From positions 35,704 to 99,703 of the forward strand of contig NZ_JAMXQV010000036.1 of assembly GCF_024703995.1 (NCBI RefSeq): DNA of 64,000 nt, in the 5' to 3' direction. Shown here piece after piece: positions 8,608 to 19,100 of this stretch. Below the pieces are notes generated by a model. It was given only the letters and a program-made list of their open reading frames with translations, did no database searches and was not told the DNA's origin. Source of the DNA: Amycolatopsis iheyensis. Lineage in GTDB: Bacteria > Actinomycetota > Actinomycetes > Mycobacteriales > Pseudonocardiaceae. The first letter of the stretch is position 1; every line of letters starts with the position of its first letter. Both the position numbers and the translations under genes were made by a program.

Positions 8608-9338
8608 TCAGGCCTTTCGCTCGTACATGAGGAGGCCGCCCATCGAGAGGCCCGACCAGACCGCGCACACCGTCGTCGAAATGCCGGCCGACAGCCGGGA
8701 CGAGGGGTAGACGAAGTGTGATGCCAGCAAGAACGACACAGTCGGAACCAGAAATAGCCAGGAAACAGCGAATTGCGCAGGATACTTCATGACCAGTTTC
8801 GGCAGCGAGACCGGGCGCCACTTGCGCCGGGAGCCGATGTCATGGTGAGTGCGCACGACGGCCCACACGATCGGGGCGAACAAACCCACCAGATGAAGTG
8901 TCCAGAACAGTGCTGAAAAGTGGCCGGTGGAATTGAAGACACGGTAGATGTCGTCGTAACCGAAAAGTAGGAACGCACCCGCGGTCAGAGCTCCGGCAGT
9001 TAGGGTCACGGCCGCGCCGCGGGTGACTTCCCGGTCGGTTTCGTCGCCGCTGGGAGAGGAACTCCCATCCCGATATATGACAAGTAGCAGGGCCAGAGCG
9101 GCGAGTGCCCCCACCGCCAACACCGAGCCTTCGATACCGAAGAGGTAACTGCCGTGCTGGATCACTGGAAGGAGCGCGGTCGGCGGTACTCCGGACGTCA
9201 GCAGCGAGGTCCCGGCAGGCCCGCCAGCAGCACGAACATGTAGGCCGCGGTCAGCAGCGTAACCAGGCAGACCGGTGCGAACCTGCGGGTCCGGTGCCAG
9301 TTCGAGGAGCACGGCTTGGCGCTGGGGCGCTTGAACAT
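8608..9338 (-). pseudogene. Polytopic membrane protein with one frameshift
   Basis: The segment encodes about six membrane helices: VCLVTLLTAAYMFVLLAGL, SVLAVGALAALALLLVIY, VTLTAGALTAGAFLLFGY, HFSALFWTLHLVGLFAPIV, FAVSWLFLVPTVSFLLAS and a last one ending GGLLMY. Helix 1 lies in a different frame from the rest. The two join naturally as LLAGLPG plus TSLLTSG if one G is restored in the CCGGGACC run near 9207-9214. The ATG whose complement is at 9336-9338 gives a reasonable basic N-terminus, MFKRPSAKP. The frame open to 9447 adds only unlikely sequence. I do not recognise the family. It is either a recent pseudogene or an assembly error. No partner gene is nearby. Confidence 0.6.
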
Positions 9339-9471
9339 CGTCGAACTCACCGCCGACAGCGGCGCACGGCGGACCATTCACCTCGACGCGGAAATCAGAG
9401 GGTTGGTCTTCACCGATTCCGGCAACCTGGTGGTGGGGACCGCGCAAGGAATCGTCGTCCTGGAGGTCTGA
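9244..9471 (+). pseudogene. C-terminal fragment of a beta-propeller (WD40/PQQ-like) protein
   Basis: A frame open from 9244 to the TGA at 9469-9471 ends in a sequence typical of the last propeller blades: RGLVFTDSGNLVVGTA followed by QGIVVLEV. The part from about 9301 looks coding (good third-position GC); upstream it becomes antisense to the membrane gene and carries no start. I read it as the leftover 3' end of a longer plus-strand gene lost by rearrangement. The family assignment rests only on the repeat-like VFTDSGNLVVGT pattern. Confidence 0.35.
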
Positions 9472-9858
9472 GTCATAACGGGAAGGCGATCGCGGTTGGG
9501 GTACGGCCGGACGGGTTGGACGAAGTCCTGTGCACGGGCGTGAGGAGTGAACCGGAGTCTAGCCCGGGCGATCTCCTTGGCAGAAAAGTCCGGCAGCTGG
9601 CGCGGGCCGGGAAGGTGCCGCGCAAGGGTGGTCGGAAGCAGTAGTTCGGCCCGGCGAGAGCATCGATGCAGTCGGCCCGAGAATCCAACTAGCTTGTTCA
9701 GCCACGACTCGCAGGCGTTCCTTCGCCGCGCTCGCCGGCATGCTGGCGCTACGTCGACAGCAACGGTGGTGACCTGGAGCTTCGCCAGCTGTTGCTACCT
9801 CGTCGAGCCAAGTGATGGTCGCGGCGGGCGTGGGGAAGGGGCTGGTCGACCGTCGGAC
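9472..9858. other. Stretch without a supportable gene
   Basis: Short frames only. One plus-strand piece (about 9483-9643) reads RKVRQLARAGKVPRKGGRKQ before a stop and looks compositionally like coding sequence, but it has no start, no recognisable domain and no neighbour that explains it. Base composition is slightly lower in GC than in the flanks, as expected for decayed DNA. Confidence 0.3.
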
Positions 9859-10031
9859 CGGTCGCCGACGGTCGAGGAAGTCGAGACCCTTCAGCTGCCC
9901 GAGGGGACGCCGGTGATCCGGCAGTTGCGCACGATCTACAGCGACGGGCAGCGGCCCGTCGCTGTCTCCGTGCTCATCAGGGCGCACACCCGTACGAGCT
10001 GTTCTGCCGGCAGGAAATCAATCCGACCTGA
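9859..10031 (+). pseudogene. GntR-family regulator remnant (C-terminal UTRA part)
   Basis: The plus strand encodes EEVETLQLPEGTPVIRQLRT followed by YSDGQRPVAVSVLI. This is the end of the UTRA ligand-binding domain in actinobacterial GntR/HutC regulators. The normal ending, AHPYELFCRQEI, continues in another frame up to a stop at 10029-10031, so one base is lost near 9980 (CATCAGGGC). No winged-helix DNA-binding domain precedes it, so the regulator is dead whichever way the frameshift is read. Confidence 0.6.
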
Positions 10032-10493
10032 CCGTGGTGGATCGTCGGCCTTGGTGCCGGCTGCGCGTTCGCGCCTGCCGCTCGGCGCTGCGGTTGCCCA
10101 GCTCCACGAGCAATTTCGTGGCGTTGAACAATGCCGACATGTTCCCCCGGCACGCATGGCCGCCAGGTCATGCTGGGAACCAGCGCGCCGAAGGCGCTCC
10201 GTCCGGGCGATGTCCTCGCGAGCGCCGCGTTCTGGTGGGTGACCACCACCGTGGTCGCGATCCAGATCGCGGTCATCGTCCTCCAACCGACACCTTTGTT
10301 CCCACCCTCCTCCTCCGCTTCCGTTTCGGCTGAGATCTGCTGCTGCAAGCTGTGCTCGGCTTGCGTTGAGATCCGATGAGCAGCGTCTGAAGGTCAGGTG
10401 TCCTCCGGCGGCGGTGGGGGAGAACTGTCCGCGGCGCGGACTGGACGACGGCGGTCGGTGTCGACGCTCTGCGGCTCGATGGCGTCGGCGGTG
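10032..10493. other. Gap with two weak small ORFs
   Basis: No recognisable gene. A 40-codon minus ORF (10018-10140) begins MSALFNATKLLVELGNRS behind a GGGG run. A plus ORF from about 10173 to 10379 contains one possible membrane helix, AAFWWVTTTVVAIQIAVIVL. Neither has homology that I can recall, and either could be chance in a decayed zone. Confidence 0.25.
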
Positions 10494-11045
10494 TCAGGCC
10501 GGTTGTCTGGACAGCTCCGCCGCGCCGAAGGAAACGTCGAAGCGGTCACACCAGATGCTCACGCTCGTGTAGGCGCTCAGATCCGTGCCCACGGGCAGCG
10601 GGTAATTCTGGTTTCCCTTGTTGCCCTTGAGTTTGCCCGTGTCGAGGTACCTGCCGTCGTCGAACACGTTCCAGCCGTCCTTGCCCGGTTTCACCGGTGC
10701 GTCGGTGAGCCAGACGTGCACGTCCGGGCCGCTGCTGGTGTCGAGGTTCTCCAGGCGCAGCACGAGTGATCCGTCGGCCGCCCGCAGGATTCGGACGGTG
10801 CCGGTGGTCTGGTGCTCGTGGCTGATCAGTGTCCCGGTTGCGAGTTCGGCGGGTGCCGCCTGTGGTGACGACGGAGACGCGGGCGAGGGCAGCGGTGCGG
10901 CGGCCGGAACGTCCTCCTGCACCGTCTCGTTCACCACGAGTTGCCACGGCTGAAACCAGTACAAGCCTGCCGCGACGGCCACCAGAGCCGCTACCAGGAT
11001 GCTCAGAGCCCACGGCCGGGCGAGCAGGCGCTGTGCGCGGGTCAT
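10494..11045 (-). CDS. Membrane-anchored DM13-domain protein
   Basis: The 183-residue product has an N-terminal signal anchor (LSILVAALVAVAAGLYWF near residues 14-31), a Pro/Ala/Ser linker, then a DM13 domain from about residue 70. DM13 hallmarks are GTVRILRAADGSLVLRLENL, GPDVHVWLT, LKGNKGNQNYPLP and the C-terminal SIWCDRFDVSFG with its single conserved Cys. DM13 domains have been proposed to act in extracytoplasmic redox or electron transfer. The start is supported by GGAGGAATGAG immediately upstream. It stands alone: the exonuclease gene behind it is 93 bases away in the same direction, and the flank beyond its 3' end is decayed. Confidence 0.85.
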   Translation of the reverse strand: MTRAQRLLARPWALSILVAALVAVAAGLYWFQPWQLVVNETVQEDVPAAAPLPSPASPSSPQAAPAELATGTLISHEHQTTGTVRILRAADGSLVLRLENLDTSSGPDVHVWLTDAPVKPGKDGWNVFDDGRYLDTGKLKGNKGNQNYPLPVGTDLSAYTSVSIWCDRFDVSFGAAELSRQPA

Positions 11046-11138
11046 CTCATTCCTCCGCTTTCGTCTGCTGATGCTTCATTGAAGCGGACGAATCACCCAG
11101 TCACGCTGGGCCGCGCGGTTACCGACTGCTTACGGTGG

Positions 11139-12389
11139 TCATCGGCAAGATCCGAGGTCCGCGAGCGCCTTCAGGAAAGCGTCCTCGGAAACGACCGGTA
11201 CTCCGCATTCGCGGGCTCGTTTGGCCTTGCCCGACATGGAGTCCGGGTCGGCCGCGGCGAGCGCGCGCGTCTGCTTGCTGACCGATCCGGTGACGCGGAT
11301 CCCCGCCGCGGTGGCTTCGGCGGCTATGTCGGCGCGTTCGCGCTTCATCTCGCCGGTGAGCACCACCTTGTCACCCGGTCGCAGGACCAAGCCGCCGACC
11401 TTGCGTTCCTGCCCGGGCGCCGGTTCTCGCACGGCGTCGCGTTCCTCGTCGAGGATGGCTTCGACGATTGCCGGGTCCAGGGCCAGAAGGGTGGCCACGG
11501 TGAGCAGGTCGCTGCGCTCTTCGCCGGTGACGACCTGGTCGGCCCAGGCCTCGCGGGCCAGATCGCGCAGGTAGCTCAGGTGCAGGGCCACCACTTCGTT
11601 CTTGTGCAGCCCAAGGTCGTGGGCGATCTCGACGAGCGCGTCGCCTTCGGTGGCGGAGATCTGGCGGTCGAGCAAGGCGTCGTCGAGCATCGCGTAGTAG
11701 GCGTCGACGGCCGGTTCGCCGTCCCGCGGCATCCGCTCGACGAGCCTGGCCAGAAAATGAGGTTCGACGTGTTCGACCGCCGTGCGGTGCACAGCCGGGG
11801 TGTGCCGCCGGTCCAGGTGTGGCCAAGCCCAGTTCGCGGCGTGCAGCTGGGCGCCGGTGACACCCACGGCGCTCGGTGCGTGCCGCAGGAGGAACCTGAG
11901 CAGCTCGGCCGCTCCGCGTGCGTCGTCGAGGGCGGTGTGCCAAGCACGATCGGGCAACCCGGCGGCCGCGCAGCAGTCGGCCAGGGACCGTCCGGAGCTC
12001 AGCCGTGCCCGGCCCGCGGCGCGCATGGTGCACAGGCCGGCTTCGGGTTCGAACGGCGTGTCGACACCCAGCCGGCCGAACTCGGCACGGAGGTGCATCG
12101 CGTCGAAAGTCCAGTTGTGCGCCACCACCACACGCCCGCTCAGGCGCTCGACGAGGTCGCCGGCGAGCTGCTCGAACCGGGGTGCTCGGCGTGCGTCGGA
12201 TGCGCGGATGCCGTGGATCGCTTGCGGGCCGAGGTCGCGGTCCGGGTTGACGAGCGTCACCCACTCGTCGGTGATAGTGCCGCGGGGATCCACGTGGACG
12301 ACGGCGATCTCGGCGATGCGGTGGTGCCAGCCGGTGAGGATGCCGGTGGTCTCGGTGTCGATGACGGCGTAGCCGTGTGAGGTCTTCAC
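11139..12389 (-). CDS. DEDDh 3'-5' exonuclease with C-terminal BRCT domain
   Basis: The frame is open further upstream, but the GTG at 12389 is chosen because it overlaps the previous stop (GTGA) and gives the canonical start KTSHGYAVIDTETTG. The N-terminal 170 residues form a DnaQ-like exonuclease: D11 and E13 in ExoI, VVAHNWTFDAMHL for ExoII and HTALDDARGAAELL for ExoIII with H and D. The C-terminal 85 residues form a BRCT domain (GDKVVLTGEM, then PVVSEDAFLKAL). This DnaQ-BRCT fusion is common in actinomycetes and is thought to act in DNA repair or proofreading. It is co-translated with the 234-residue unknown gene upstream. About 416 residues in total. Confidence 0.9.
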   Translation of the reverse strand: MKTSHGYAVIDTETTGILTGWHHRIAEIAVVHVDPRGTITDEWVTLVNPDRDLGPQAIHGIRASDARRAPRFEQLAGDLVERLSGRVVVAHNWTFDAMHLRAEFGRLGVDTPFEPEAGLCTMRAAGRARLSSGRSLADCCAAAGLPDRAWHTALDDARGAAELLRFLLRHAPSAVGVTGAQLHAANWAWPHLDRRHTPAVHRTAVEHVEPHFLARLVERMPRDGEPAVDAYYAMLDDALLDRQISATEGDALVEIAHDLGLHKNEVVALHLSYLRDLAREAWADQVVTGEERSDLLTVATLLALDPAIVEAILDEERDAVREPAPGQERKVGGLVLRPGDKVVLTGEMKRERADIAAEATAAGIRVTGSVSKQTRALAAADPDSMSGKAKRARECGVPVVSEDAFLKALADLGSCR

Positions 12390-13090
12390 AGCGGCAGCCG
12401 GTTGGTCTTGGCGGACTGGACCGCGGCCAGCCACTGGGGCGGTAGCGGGTCGGGATCCCCGTGTTCGGCTCGCACGTAGCGGCGCCGGTTCTTGACCTGC
12501 TCGGTCTCCGCCCAGAGGGACACCAGCCACCTCAGCGCGCGGGTGATCGGCAGGATCTCGGACACGACGGGCGCGCCGGGCGCGCTAGAGATGCCGGCGG
12601 TGCGCTGCAGGGACGCGATGTCCTCGACCTCGGCGTCATCGGGAAGGTCGTGGGTCCATTCCAGAGGGGTGATCGTCTTGTTGTTCTCGCGCGCGGCTTC
12701 GACTGTGACGACGTACTGCCGCCGTCGGCGGGTCGTCTCGTGGAACGCGTCCACGGGCGAGAACAGCTGCCGCTTCCACCAGCTGTCCTCGACGTCCACC
12801 TTCGCCGTTGTCGTCAGCCGGTCGAGCCACTCCTGCAGGCGCTCCGGGTGGACGGCTGCGATGGCACGACGTTCGACGAAGGACAGGACTCGTCGTGCGG
12901 CCTCCTGGGAGCCGAACACGTCGTCGGCGGGGTAGATCCACGCGCCCGTCGGATCGCCAGCCGGGCTGACGTGCCAGGTGGCCAGCGACTCGACCCCGTC
13001 GTCGCCGCCACCCACGCACAGCACAGCACTTCCCGGTGCCCACAACGCTGTCAATTCCTCGAGTGGTTCCACCGTTGCCGGGTCCGTCAC
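12386..13090 (-). CDS. Uncharacterised actinobacterial protein upstream of the exonuclease
   Basis: A 234-residue protein beginning MTDPATVEPLEELTALWAPG. It looks soluble and mixed alpha/beta, with segments VLCVGGGDDGVESLATWHV and YVVTVEAARENNKTI. I recall a similar DUF-type family in actinomycetes but cannot name it with confidence. Its stop overlaps the exonuclease start by four bases, so the pair is translationally coupled. That hints at a role in the same repair step, but nothing in the sequence shows one. Confidence 0.75.
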   Translation of the reverse strand: MTDPATVEPLEELTALWAPGSAVLCVGGGDDGVESLATWHVSPAGDPTGAWIYPADDVFGSQEAARRVLSFVERRAIAAVHPERLQEWLDRLTTTAKVDVEDSWWKRQLFSPVDAFHETTRRRRQYVVTVEAARENNKTITPLEWTHDLPDDAEVEDIASLQRTAGISSAPGAPVVSEILPITRALRWLVSLWAETEQVKNRRRYVRAEHGDPDPLPPQWLAAVQSAKTNRLPL

Positions 13091-13156
13091 CGAGCGCCTC
13101 CTTCGTCGACCGACATCAAGTCGTCGGCGCGCCCGAGTTGTTACAGCCGGGGGTGC

Positions 13157-13633
13157 TCAGCCCTGCTCGCTGACGTAGCGGACCATGCCGATGACGTCTT
13201 CGGGGACCAGCCTGCCGATGGCTCCGCCCGAGTAGACGCTCACGAGAACAGTCCCGGACGGGTCGAGGACGAAGCCAGTCGACTGCAGGTAGACCGGGTC
13301 CTGGTTGACGAAGGCGCCCATCGCGTCTTGGAGGGCCTTCGCGTCCGCGCTGTGTCCGACCGGGAACGACAGCCTGAGCTTGTCCACCAGCTCCTTGGTG
13401 GTCGGTTCGTCGTCGACGGAGAGCGCGACCACCTTGATGTCCAGCTCGGCCAGCTTAGCCGCGGCCCGCTCGAATGACCGGAGCTGGGCGTTGCAGTAGG
13501 GACACCAGCTGCCGCGGTAGAACAGCACCACGCCGAAGTGCCCGCGCAGCTCGGAGGGGACCGGGTGGGTGGCACCGTCCACGGTGGTCGCCGTGATTTC
13601 GGGGAAGGCGTCACCCGGGTGCAGAAGAGCCAT
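13157..13633 (-). CDS. Peroxiredoxin of the AhpC/TSA-BCP type
   Basis: A 158-residue thioredoxin-fold peroxidase. The peroxidatic centre is SWCPYC with C44, and C47 makes a CxxC arrangement. Also visible are the N-terminal LHPGDAFPEITATTVDG, the strand VVLFYRG and the C-terminal STGFVLDPSG. It reduces peroxides using thiol donors in the cytoplasm. The length fits small actinobacterial redoxin proteins, and the start ATG is the natural one. It is transcribed in the same direction as the exonuclease pair, but a 66-base gap separates them, so it may have its own promoter. Nothing unusual apart from the CxxC spacing, which is shared by many redoxin-domain members. Confidence 0.9.
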   Translation of the reverse strand: MALLHPGDAFPEITATTVDGATHPVPSELRGHFGVVLFYRGSWCPYCNAQLRSFERAAAKLAELDIKVVALSVDDEPTTKELVDKLRLSFPVGHSADAKALQDAMGAFVNQDPVYLQSTGFVLDPSGTVLVSVYSGGAIGRLVPEDVIGMVRYVSEQG

Positions 13634-13876
13634 GGTCGATCGCCTTTCTCGCCGCCGGTCGTGGATGGCGGCGGCCGCGATGAGCCTGCGCCTCCGGGGT
13701 CGCCACTCGCATCGGTGGAAACCCCGGTGCTCGCCCTGGGGACCGGAAATTCCGCGCTACGTAATATATTACCGTTCATTTCGCTTTCTTCCGTCGTTTT
13801 CGTTCCGGATTCTAGGGTCGGTGGCAGGCCGCTTCGGAAAATTCAGCCGGTGCGGGTACGGAGGGAATTCACCAGA

Positions 13877-15152
13877 ATGAGCAAGTCGTCAACACGCCGA
13901 GTCGTGCGCACAGCTCTCGCGGCCGCGGCGCTGGTTCCGCTCGCCGCCGTGTTCACCGGAGCCACCGTGGCGGCTTTACCGGCTCCGGACTGGCGGACGT
14001 CGGGCGCGGTCTTCGTCGGCACCAACCACAACAACAGCAGTGCCCTGGACCAGCCCGGGAACCAGATCGCCAACTACCACCGTGGCCCCGAGGGGAAGCT
14101 GACGCTCGTCGGCTCGTTCGCCACGGGTCAAGGATCCGGCACCGGGGCAGCGGTTCGCTGGTGACGGTCTCGGCTCGGGCAACTCGGTGCAGGTGACGGC
14201 CGACCATCGGTTCCCGCTGGTGACCAACGCCGGCAGCAACACGCTTTCGGTGCTGCGCGTCCTGCCCGACCGGCTGCAGGTTGTCGACGTCGTGCCGACC
14301 GGTGACGGCTCGTATTCGCAGCGGTTTCCGAACATTGTCACGCAGCGCGGCGACCGGGTGTACGTGCTGAATGCCTCCGGTGAAGGCACCATCACGGGCT
14401 TCCGGTTGGGTTTCGACGGCAAGCTGACGCCCATTCCGGGATCGACGCGACAGCTCGCCGCCAACCAGGACCGGTTCGCCCCGGACGCGCTGAAGGACCC
14501 GATTCAGGTCTCGTTCAGCCCGGACGGGCAGCACCTGCTGGTGTCCATCAAGGACGGTCCGGCCGGGCCGGGCCGGGTGCTGACCTCCACCGTCGACGCC
14601 GGTGGCCGCCCCGGCAAGGACTTCGTCCGCACTGACTTCGCCAACCGGGGTCCGTTCGGGTTCGACTTCGACAAGCGAGGCAACGTGGAGGTCGCCGAGT
14701 TCGTCGGTGGTGGCCGCCGGGAGTTACCGCATCGGCGCCGACGGGCGCCTGACGCCGATCAGCACGGCGGTGGCGGACCACCAGATCGACATCTGCTTGG
14801 TGGTCACGAACGGCGAGTACGCCTACGGCTCCAACTACACCTCCGGCACGGTCTTGAGCTGGAAAGTCGGCCGTGACGGCAGCCTGACTCTGCTGCACGA
14901 AGTGGCCGGAACCACCGACAAGCCAGCCGCCGGCTAGGGCAGCACACCGCTGGATCTCGGCATCAGCCCCGACGGGCGGAACCTCTACAACGTGCTGCCG
15001 GGTTCGGGCAAGATGGCGGCGTGGCGGATCAGCGCCGACGGTAGTCTCGCGAAGGTCGGGGAGTTCGCGGGCCTGCCCCGGACGCCGGACCGCGACCACG
15101 CACCAGCGACTTCAGCGCCCTCGGCAGCCCGGCGGGCATCGATGTGATCTGA
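13877..15152 (+). pseudogene. Secreted lactonase-like seven-bladed propeller protein, multiply broken
   Basis: It starts at an ATG with a clear signal peptide (RTALAAAALVPLAAVFTGAT, cleavage after Ala) and then GAVFVGTNHNNSS, typical of secreted 3-carboxymuconate-cyclase/lactonase-like propellers. The frame breaks near 14150. It resumes with repeats such as PLVTNAGSNTLSVLRVLPD and VSFSPDGQHLLVSIKD, breaks again near 14720, and meets an in-frame TAG at 14935. It then continues LDLGISPDGRNLYNVLPGSG and breaks a last time before ending DFSALGSPAGIDVI at 15152. At least three indels and one stop mean no full-length product can form. Only a secreted 95-residue N-terminal fragment could be made. 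Confidence 0.8.
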
Positions 15153-15482
15153 GCCGGCCGTGAGGCCCTGGGCGGTGCGCTCGGGGCCTCACCCGCGGCC
15201 GGTCGGCGCCGCGGGGATCCACGGATGCGATCGATCCAGGTAGTCCTGATCATCGGCCTGTGCTCGGAGGAACGAGGTACGACCAGCGTGCGGGGGCCGA
15301 AGACGCCGGTTCGGCCGCTGACCTGATCGGCCGGCAGCTGGTGGTGGTCACCGGTCGTCTCGGGGAGAACGCTCTCTTCGAGGTGACGGCTTGCGGACGT
15401 CTCCGCGTCGTCGGCGGGCGGAAGACTCTGCGCCTCGTGTGGATCCGCCGAAGAAACGCATGAATCGAAGGGGAGGCTGGTA
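15153..15482. other. Intergenic stretch with one uncertain small ORF
   Basis: A GTG-started plus-strand ORF at 15260-15463 could encode 67 residues (LIGRQLVVVTGRLGENALF in the middle, basic end LRLVWIRRRN). Its composition is gene-like, but I recognise nothing. It precedes the GAF/ANTAR remnant by 19 bases and might be part of the same decayed unit. Confidence 0.3.
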
Positions 15483-15879
15483 ATGGATCAGCGGCAGCTG
15501 TACGTCCTCGACATCGATGGCGCCGACATCCCGGGTGAGGGCGCGAAGCTGCGTGACAGCGGTTCTGCCGTGCAGGTGGAACTTCCGGCGGTGTCCGCGC
15601 GTGGGCCGTTCCCCACGTCGAGACCCTGAAGTCGCTGCTCACCGACAGCCGGGTGTCCAAAGACCCGCGGCAGCACTGCTTGCCACGCACGCGTCGCTGG
15701 TGCTGCAGCACGCCCGCAATGCCGAGGCCGCCGAGCTGGAACGCGCCGGCCTGCGCCGGGCGATCGCCTCCCGCGATGTCATCGGCCAGGCGAAAGGGAC
15801 CTTGATGGCTGGCCAAGGCCTCGATCCCGAGGCGGCCTTCGATCTGCCGCGCCGCGCTGACCACGGATTCGCGCACTAG
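15483..15879 (+). pseudogene. ANTAR-domain regulator remnant
   Basis: The first frame starts MDQRQLYVLDIDGADIPG and stops after about 48 codons. A second frame then gives LLATHASLVLQHARNAEAAE followed by RRAIASRDVIGQAKGTLMAG, which is the classic linker plus ANTAR RNA-binding helix of GAF-ANTAR antiterminators. The last ANTAR helices are missing: the frame stops after FDLPRRADHGFAH at 15879. The GAF domain is almost entirely deleted. This is a decayed regulator and not a working gene. Confidence 0.65.
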
Positions 15880-16142
15880 CCTCCGGCGCGATGCCGGCGT
15901 CCCTGAACCATCTCGCCGACGGATCGGGCGGCAAACGAGCAAACCGTGCCGTGCATCGCTGCCGGGGCGTCGTATCCGCACGGGATGATGCCCACGCGGA
16001 AGCGCGGGCTGATCGCTGCCGGGCTGCGGCCGGATGAACTGGGGTATGGCCGGCGAGCGCGTGCTGGGCGGCTTGCAGGGTGCGATGGGGACGCAGCAGA
16101 GAGTTCAGGCCGGCAGCCGTTCGTGACGGCTGCCGGAGCCCG

Positions 16143-19100
16143 CTATCGGCGGTAGCTGCGGACCTTCGTAGCCATGGCCTTCACCTCTTCGAGCCGGGCG
16201 TCGTCCGCCAGGGCGTGGTGGGTGTCGCCGTCCTCCGCCTCGGTCAACAGGTGGGTGGTGTGGGTCGAGCATTCCGAGCAGAGGCGGGTCAGTTCGTCCC
16301 GCAGGGCCTCACGCTGGGAGCCGAAGGTCGCGCGCATGCGGGTGCGGATGCTGACGGCGTGCTGGTAGAGCAGCTGGGCGAGATGGTAGCGGGCGTGGGA
16401 GTTCTCCGCGTCGTCCCGCAGCAGCCGGCGGAGGTCCCCGCCCAGTGAGTCCGGGTCCACTTCGCCCGGTCGGCGCAGGTGTTTGGCGATCGTCACCTCG
16501 ACCAGGAGCCGGCGCCGGGCGTCCGCGATCTCGGGGTGCGGCTCGGCCAGGTCCCCGGTTATCTCGTCCACGGTGGGCAGCACGCTGTCCGAGGCCAGCC
16601 AGCGGCGGTAGGTGGTGACCCGCAGCCGGCGTACGTCCGCCGGGTCTGCACTGTGCTGTTCGAGCCTGGTCAGGCAGGCCAGGGCGTCCTTGAAAGCGCC
16701 GCATTCGATGGAAAGGCGTACGCGGGTCAGGGAGTCGCGTGGGTTGGCGGTGGCGCGGGCTTCCGCGAGCAGAGAACTCGCCCTGCTGTGTTCGCCCACC
16801 GCGTGCAGCAGTTCGCCGAGCATCGCGGGCGGGCCCGGTGCACCGCGCAGCCGGGTGATCCAGTGCTCCATGGCGGGCAGCGCCGACAGCACCACGGGAC
16901 GGATCTCGTGATCGGGAGCGTCGTCGTGCAGCAGCTCGAGTGCGTGCTCCACCGACGGCAGGTAGACGGCCTGCGGGTCGTCCAGCATGTCGAGGTAGCG
17001 CTCCGGTACGCCGTTGCGTTGCCAGGACAGGCAGATGCGCTGGTAGCGCCGGGGAAAATCGGCGGAGGCGTCGAGCCGGTTCTCGGCGGCGCGGAAGATG
17101 CGCTCGACGGCGAACCGGGCTGCGAGACCGGACAGGTCGTTGAGCTGCCTGAGGTACGTCGTGGGAGCGCCGAGCCGCAGCACGGCCTTGCGCACCGTCT
17201 CGTCCGCCGGGTCGAGCCGCAGCTCGTCGATCATGCGCAGGCAGGCGAGGATCTCGCCGGAGCTTTCGGTGACCGGCCAGTCATCCGCACCGACGAGCTC
17301 ACGGGCGATGCGTTCCTTCCACCGCACGCGTTCGTGCGTCCAGGCGATGTGAGCTTCCTCCTCGTCGGAGTCGCTTGCCTCGCGGGTCCGGCCGCCGGGG
17401 TCGCACGCGGCTTCGTGGGCCGTCTGGAACGCGGTGCGGCACAGGTCCGCGAACGACGCGCGCACTCGTTTCGGCAGCGGGGCGCAGGCCGTCGCGACGA
17501 GGTTCAGGCGGGCGTCGAACGCCTCGTCGAGCTGAGACCGACGCACGGAGCGCGCCACGCCGAGGCGCAGCACCGCGCTGCGGTAGGACAGCGCGCGGTT
17601 GAGTTCCTCGAGGCGCAGGTGGGCGACGGCCAGTGCGACTCGCGCGGGACTGGTCAGCGCGGCGGGGATCCCGCGCGGCGGTGGGTTGGGTCCGTCGTCG
17701 GCGGGCCGGCCGCACAACGCCGCGGTGCCGAACGAGCCTGCCAGCACGCGGTGGATCTCGGCCCGCTCGGCGGCGCCTCGCGACGGCGTGCCCGCGAGCA
17801 GCGCCTCGGCGTAGAGTGCCTCGAGGTAGCGGCTCCACATCTGGGTCGCCGCGGCCACGTCGCCGGCCGCCGTGTGCGCGACCGCGAGATTGTGCAGCAC
17901 CGCGGTGGACATCGGGTTCTCGGCGAGCATCGCCTGCCAGTGCCTGCGTGCAGCCGTGTGCGCGCCCATCCGGTGCCAGGACTCCGCGAGACGGCCGTTG
18001 ACGTAGGACCGCAGCAGGACGAGCGCGGCCCGGCCCCGCAGGCCGGGCGGGTAGGCGTCGAGTGACTGCCAGGCGCGGGCGGCATTGTCTGCCAACGCGT
18101 TTTCCACCTCGGCCACGGCGACCGCGACCTGTGCCCGTGGATCCTCCGGGGGCGGCTCACGACGTGCCGGCGGCGGAGCGACGTGCGCGGTGCTCGGCGC
18201 GAAGGCCCAGAGTTCCGCGTCGATCGCCGTGACACCGGCGGACGGGGGCACCGGTGTGGCGGGCTGTCCGTCATGGGAGCGCAGCTTTCGCCGGACGGTG
18301 CTCAGGTGCGCGTTGAGCCCGATCGGTTGCTGCAGCGCCTTTTCGCAGCGTTCGAGGCGCGTGTCGAACTGCTCGGCGATCTGCTTCGCCTTGAACGCCT
18401 GCAATGCGCCCAGGCGCTCGACGCGGGCCTGTTCGAGGCGTTTCGCGATGTCCGTCAGCACGGCGTGATCAGCGTGGGCCTGGGCGCGCCAGGCGGTGTC
18501 GGCCAGGTCGGCGCGGCGGAGTTCCTTGGCGAAGACGCTCGCGTTCTTCTTGAGCCGCGAGATCGACTCGGCGTCCCGCTCGAGCCTCGTCAGCAGCTCA
18601 CCGGGATCGGCAGCCGGCTCGGCCTGACCGTCGGGGGCGACGTCGGCCGGCGTTTTCGGTGGGGTGGCTGTGGTGATGGCCCGCACGGCCGACGCCATCG
18701 CGTCGAGATGAGTCGTCGGGTCGCCCCGGTCGGCACCGCCGGCGTACGTCCGCGCCGCCGTGAACGCGCTCAGATCGGGCACGTGCAGCGGCCGCCACAG
18801 CAGCCGCCGCTGGTGGACGATGGCGACGAGCAGGTCGGGAAGCTCCCGCTGGGCGAGGCAGGTGGCGAGCCGGGCAGGCAGTGCCGGCTCGTCCGTCTCG
18901 AACAATTCGCACGTCACGTCGAGCACCTGCCGGGCCGGGCCGTCTCCTGGCGGCAACGCGTGCGCGAGCCGCCGGATCGTCGCCGGCGGGTAGCCGTGCG
19001 CGAGCCATTGGATGGCCAGTACGGCGAACGCGGCGACGCCCCCGGGGCGGCGGTCGGCCAGTTCGGCGATCCTCTGCAGGTCCTCGGCGATCGCGTCACG

